Positions 61,712 through 64,000 of a stretch of DNA of 64,000 nucleotides are shown piece by piece. Within the stretch, counting starts at the first letter, position 1. Every line of letters begins with the position of its first letter. Position numbers and translations under genes: made by a program. The stretch is taken from assembly GCA_964342305.1 (NCBI GenBank), contig CAYFGK010000013.1, forward strand, positions 1 through 64,000, in the 5' to 3' direction. A model generated the notes under the pieces. The model was not told the DNA's origin. It ran no database searches and worked only from the letters and a program-made list of their open reading frames with translations. The DNA is from DT-110 sp964342305 (GTDB lineage: Bacteria > Bacteroidota > Bacteroidia > Chitinophagales > Saprospiraceae).

Positions 61712-61870
61712 TTACATCATGTCCAGTGCCTTGACCAGGTAGGTCAACGAAAAGGGCAGAGCCAGCCAGAACCATTCATCCATATACATGAGCATGAAAA
61801 TCAGGATAACGGTTGATACTAAAAAGATGATCCAATCAATTGCACGACTGCTTTTCGTAGTAGTATCCAT
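61712..61870 (-). CDS. Small two-helix membrane protein
   Basis: The 52-residue protein MDTTTKSSRAIDWIIFLVST... has two hydrophobic segments (about residues 12-28 and 33-48) separated by MDEW. It has a TATCTTTG element upstream (61903-61910) and its own terminator (61625-61665), which supports a real gene. ATG at 61870 is preferred over the in-frame start at 61948, which would precede the promoter. Function unknown. Confidence 0.65.
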   Translation of the reverse strand: MDTTTKSSRAIDWIIFLVSTVILIFMLMYMDEWFWLALPFSLTYLVKALDMM

Positions 61871-61902
61871 TCGTAATTGTGTTTTCCACTTGAAATCAGG
61901 TG

Positions 61903-61910
61903 CAAAGATA
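61903..61910 (-). promoter_or_regulatory. -7 element of the small membrane protein gene
   Basis: TATCTTTG on the minus strand, 33 bp before the ATG at 61870, predicts a start near 61896. The -33 part was not identified. Confidence 0.45.
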
Positions 61911-61975
61911 ACAAACAAAAAGGGGCCGTAGATAATCTGACGGCCCACAAATAACGGAAAAGTATTTTTACCAGA

Positions 61976-64000
61976 TCAATCATCAAAGGATTCAACCTTC
62001 GGCAAGATCAAAGCCGGTAGATCGCGTTGCTTGAAAATGCGATTGAATTGCTTGACTTCCTGACTCATGATTTGATCCATGTCGTTTTTGGCTTCGTTCC
62101 AGGCTTCACTTAAATCATTAAAACGAGCTTGCATACCGCTGGTGACTCTTGGGTCAGCGGTATCAACAGTCTCCTTCAAAGACATAAATTCAGCAGCCAG
62201 CTTGTGTTCAAAGTTGATTACGTCCTGATCGGTCTCGTGTTCCGTTTGGATGAGTTGCTTTTCCCAACTGTTGATCTTGGAAATCGCTTCCCGTCCCGAT
62301 TGGATGAGGTCTTGGTATTGGTCACTATCTTTAAGGAATCGAAGTAGCGTTTCTATTTGTCGGCGAATGTCTCGCATTTGCTGGAGTGACTGGTTGATGT
62401 TACGAATGTTGGATTCGATAACCTCTAGTAGTTGCTCTTGTTGTGCATACGTTTTTTCGGCCACGTTCACCCGGGGGTCGGCCTGTAGGACAATAGATTG
62501 TGACACGGTATCCTGTACTGTTCTCAATTCTATCCGATAGTCACCAGGAGCAACCATACTGCCCCGGTAATCCCCCATGATATACACTCCGTCAATGCCT
62601 GGTAAAGGTTCACGGCGAATATCCCAATTGAAACGGTTATGGCCGGCACTGGCCGACAGAGGCGTTTCCGGTACAGGTCCACCTTCGTATTCCTGTACAT
62701 TTGGAATGCGATTGGAATAAGAGCGTAGTGCCTCTTCTGAATCGGGGGCTTTGGCAAAGATCTGAAGTTCGACCAAACTAGTATCCAGACCATGAGGAAG
62801 GAAGTAATCAATAATAATCCCCGGCAACGGGTTTTCCCCAATTTCCAGCAGATCATCTGGGGTCTCTTCGGATTGGAAGCGCACCCCGGGATCAGGTTGT
62901 ACTAAAACTAACGCATCTCTTTCGGGGAATCCTTTAGTCTGCTGAATGGGGGCGAGATCGTCGAGTATCCAGAATCCGCGACCAGCCGTTGATGCCACCA
63001 GGTCATTATCCGCGATGGTCAGGTCGGTAATCGGGGTAATTGGCAGGTTGAGTTGAAAACGACTCCATGATTCTCCGTAATTAAAGGAAATATAGATGCC
63101 ATTTTGGGTGCCGGCGTACAGGATGCCGGCTACTTTGGGGTCTTCCCGAACTACCCGTACGTAGTCCTTGCCGGCAATGCCGCTGGTTATTAGTGACCAG
63201 TTTTCTCCTTTATCATTGGTCCGGAAAACATAGGGCTGCAGATCATTGAACTTATGACGCGTGGCGACCACATACACGGTCTGGGTGTCGTGTGGTGATA
63301 TTTCAATACAATTGATAATAGCTTCGCCCAGTTCAGGTGGAGTTACATCCTTCCAGGTTTCACCGGCATCTTCGGTGTGGTACACCAGCCCATCGTCGGA
63401 TCCGGTCCAGAGGGTAAATTTATCGTGGGGCGAGCTGGCCAGGTAGCTAATGGTGTTGTAGACCTCACCACCCGCACCTTCGTTGGTGAACGGTCCCCCA
63501 CCTAGTCCCTGTTTATCGCTTTCGTTGCGGGTAAGATCAGGGCTGATCTCCCGCCAGTTATAGCCACCATCGGTTGTTTCGAGTACTTTATTTGCCGCGT
63601 GATATATAATGCTGGACTGCACCGCATTGGCAACTACCGGAGCATTCCAGTTGAAGCGATACATGTTCTTCCGGGGTGTGGAAGCAATGCCTACGGTCGG
63701 GTAGGCCGCAATATTTTTTGTCTCTTTTGTGATGTGGTCGAAAACGGTAAGGCTGCCCTGATAGCTGCTGCCGTAAATCAGGCGGGGATTATCCGGGTCA
63801 AAGGTGATAAAAGCACTTTCTCCGCCCCCAACTTCGAAGGTCTGGTCCGGAGTTATTCCGAAACCATTACTGCGGCTGGGCACTGCGATGGTGCTGTAAT
63901 CCTGTTGGCCGGCGTAGATGTGGTAAGGGAAGCGCTTGTCGGCAATAACCCGGTATAACTGAGCCGTTGGCTGATTGTACTGGCTCGACCAGGTACGGCC
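61976..64000 (-). CDS. VPS10/sortilin-like beta-propeller protein, C-terminal part (cut by window edge)
   Basis: The reading frame is open to base 64000, so 674 C-terminal residues are visible and the start lies outside. Repeated BNR/Asp-box-type motifs occur (TDGGYNWREISPD, TEDAGETWKDVTPPEL, TNDKGENWSLITSG, SFNYGESWSRFQLNLP), each part of a beta-propeller blade of the VPS10/sialidase superfamily. A C-terminal region with an Ig-like segment (YRIELRTVQDTV) and a long helix (IRNINQSLQQMRDIRRQIETLLRF) follows. Similar proteins of about 1000 residues in Bacteroidota are annotated as glycosyl hydrolase-like; catalytic activity is not demonstrated. The V at 63883 is internal, not a start. Confidence 0.85.
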   Translation of the reverse strand, partial: GRTWSSQYNQPTAQLYRVIADKRFPYHIYAGQQDYSTIAVPSRSNGFGITPDQTFEVGGGESAFITFDPDNPRLIYGSSYQGSLTVFDHITKETKNIAAYPTVGIASTPRKNMYRFNWNAPVVANAVQSSIIYHAANKVLETTDGGYNWREISPDLTRNESDKQGLGGGPFTNEGAGGEVYNTISYLASSPHDKFTLWTGSDDGLVYHTEDAGETWKDVTPPELGEAIINCIEISPHDTQTVYVVATRHKFNDLQPYVFRTNDKGENWSLITSGIAGKDYVRVVREDPKVAGILYAGTQNGIYISFNYGESWSRFQLNLPITPITDLTIADNDLVASTAGRGFWILDDLAPIQQTKGFPERDALVLVQPDPGVRFQSEETPDDLLEIGENPLPGIIIDYFLPHGLDTSLVELQIFAKAPDSEEALRSYSNRIPNVQEYEGGPVPETPLSASAGHNRFNWDIRREPLPGIDGVYIMGDYRGSMVAPGDYRIELRTVQDTVSQSIVLQADPRVNVAEKTYAQQEQLLEVIESNIRNINQSLQQMRDIRRQIETLLRFLKDSDQYQDLIQSGREAISKINSWEKQLIQTEHETDQDVINFEHKLAAEFMSLKETVDTADPRVTSGMQARFNDLSEAWNEAKNDMDQIMSQEVKQFNRIFKQRDLPALILPKVESFDD

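Noticed and set aside
63883..63883. GTG start of the beta-propeller protein at 63883
   Set aside because: The frame continues upstream without a stop to base 64000 and the upstream codons read as plausible propeller sequence, so the gene is truncated by the window.

Overview
The window is chromosomal DNA of a gliding/T9SS-type member of the Bacteroidota, most likely of the Saprospiria (Lewinella/Haliscomenobacter relatives). This is inferred from a porP-gldK-gldL secretion cluster, SusC/SusD proteins, T9SS C-terminal sorting domains, a DUF1800/DUF1501 pair, FG-GAP/UnbV lipoproteins and promoters of the TTG-N(17-23)-TAnnTTTG type. GC content is intermediate and no SD-led start-site rule is obvious. 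No prophage, CRISPR array, rRNA operon or transposase gene was seen. Both edges cut genes: gldL at the left, and a large beta-propeller (VPS10/BNR-like) protein at the right.

Layout. 1-4.9 kb (minus strand): T9SS core genes behind a YyaL-type protein. 5-11.1 kb: housekeeping genes (S24/HTH repressor, cell-wall glucosaminidase, manA, ruvX, def, rnhA, tatD), with a probable structured RNA or attenuator between manA and ruvX. 11.2-14.5 kb: tRNA-Ser(GGA) and an ExbB-X-ExbD-ExbD energy-transduction operon. 14.6-18.5 kb: FAD oxidoreductase, an OstA/LptA-like envelope protein and a BatE-like TPR protein. 18.5-24.2 kb (minus): DUF1800-DUF1501-PA14/T9SS cargo. 24.5-27.1 kb (minus): rplU, an L27 fused to a helix-hairpin-helix tail, and a PDZ aspartyl protease. 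27.6-45.8 kb (plus): a nutrient-acquisition locus with SusC, SusD, two giant UnbV lipoproteins, a GH97 alpha-glucosidase, a vanadium-haloperoxidase-like lipoprotein, an SLC13 transporter and an M20 amidohydrolase. 46-54.5 kb: an HTH-less sigma54-type response regulator, a LOG-family protein, an ACP-like protein without its serine, and an ECF sigma/anti-sigma pair divergent from a six-CHRD exported protein. 54.6-64 kb: dnaE, an unknown coiled-coil membrane protein, two thioredoxin-fold proteins, a small membrane protein and the beta-propeller protein.

The most striking non-genic signal is a family of 164-207 bp intergenic elements (8790, 32291, 41438, 46057, 53578, plus a core-only relative at 58152). 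They share a terminal inverted repeat (consensus AACGTGAGGTTGGGC), have three consecutive hairpins with compensating changes, and are each flanked by a 5-bp direct repeat (AGAAA, TTTTT, AAAAT, ATAGT, AAAAT). They look like a MITE family; two sit exactly on a stop codon. Three heptanucleotide tandem arrays (14502, 45842, 58155) form a second class of intergenic repeat.
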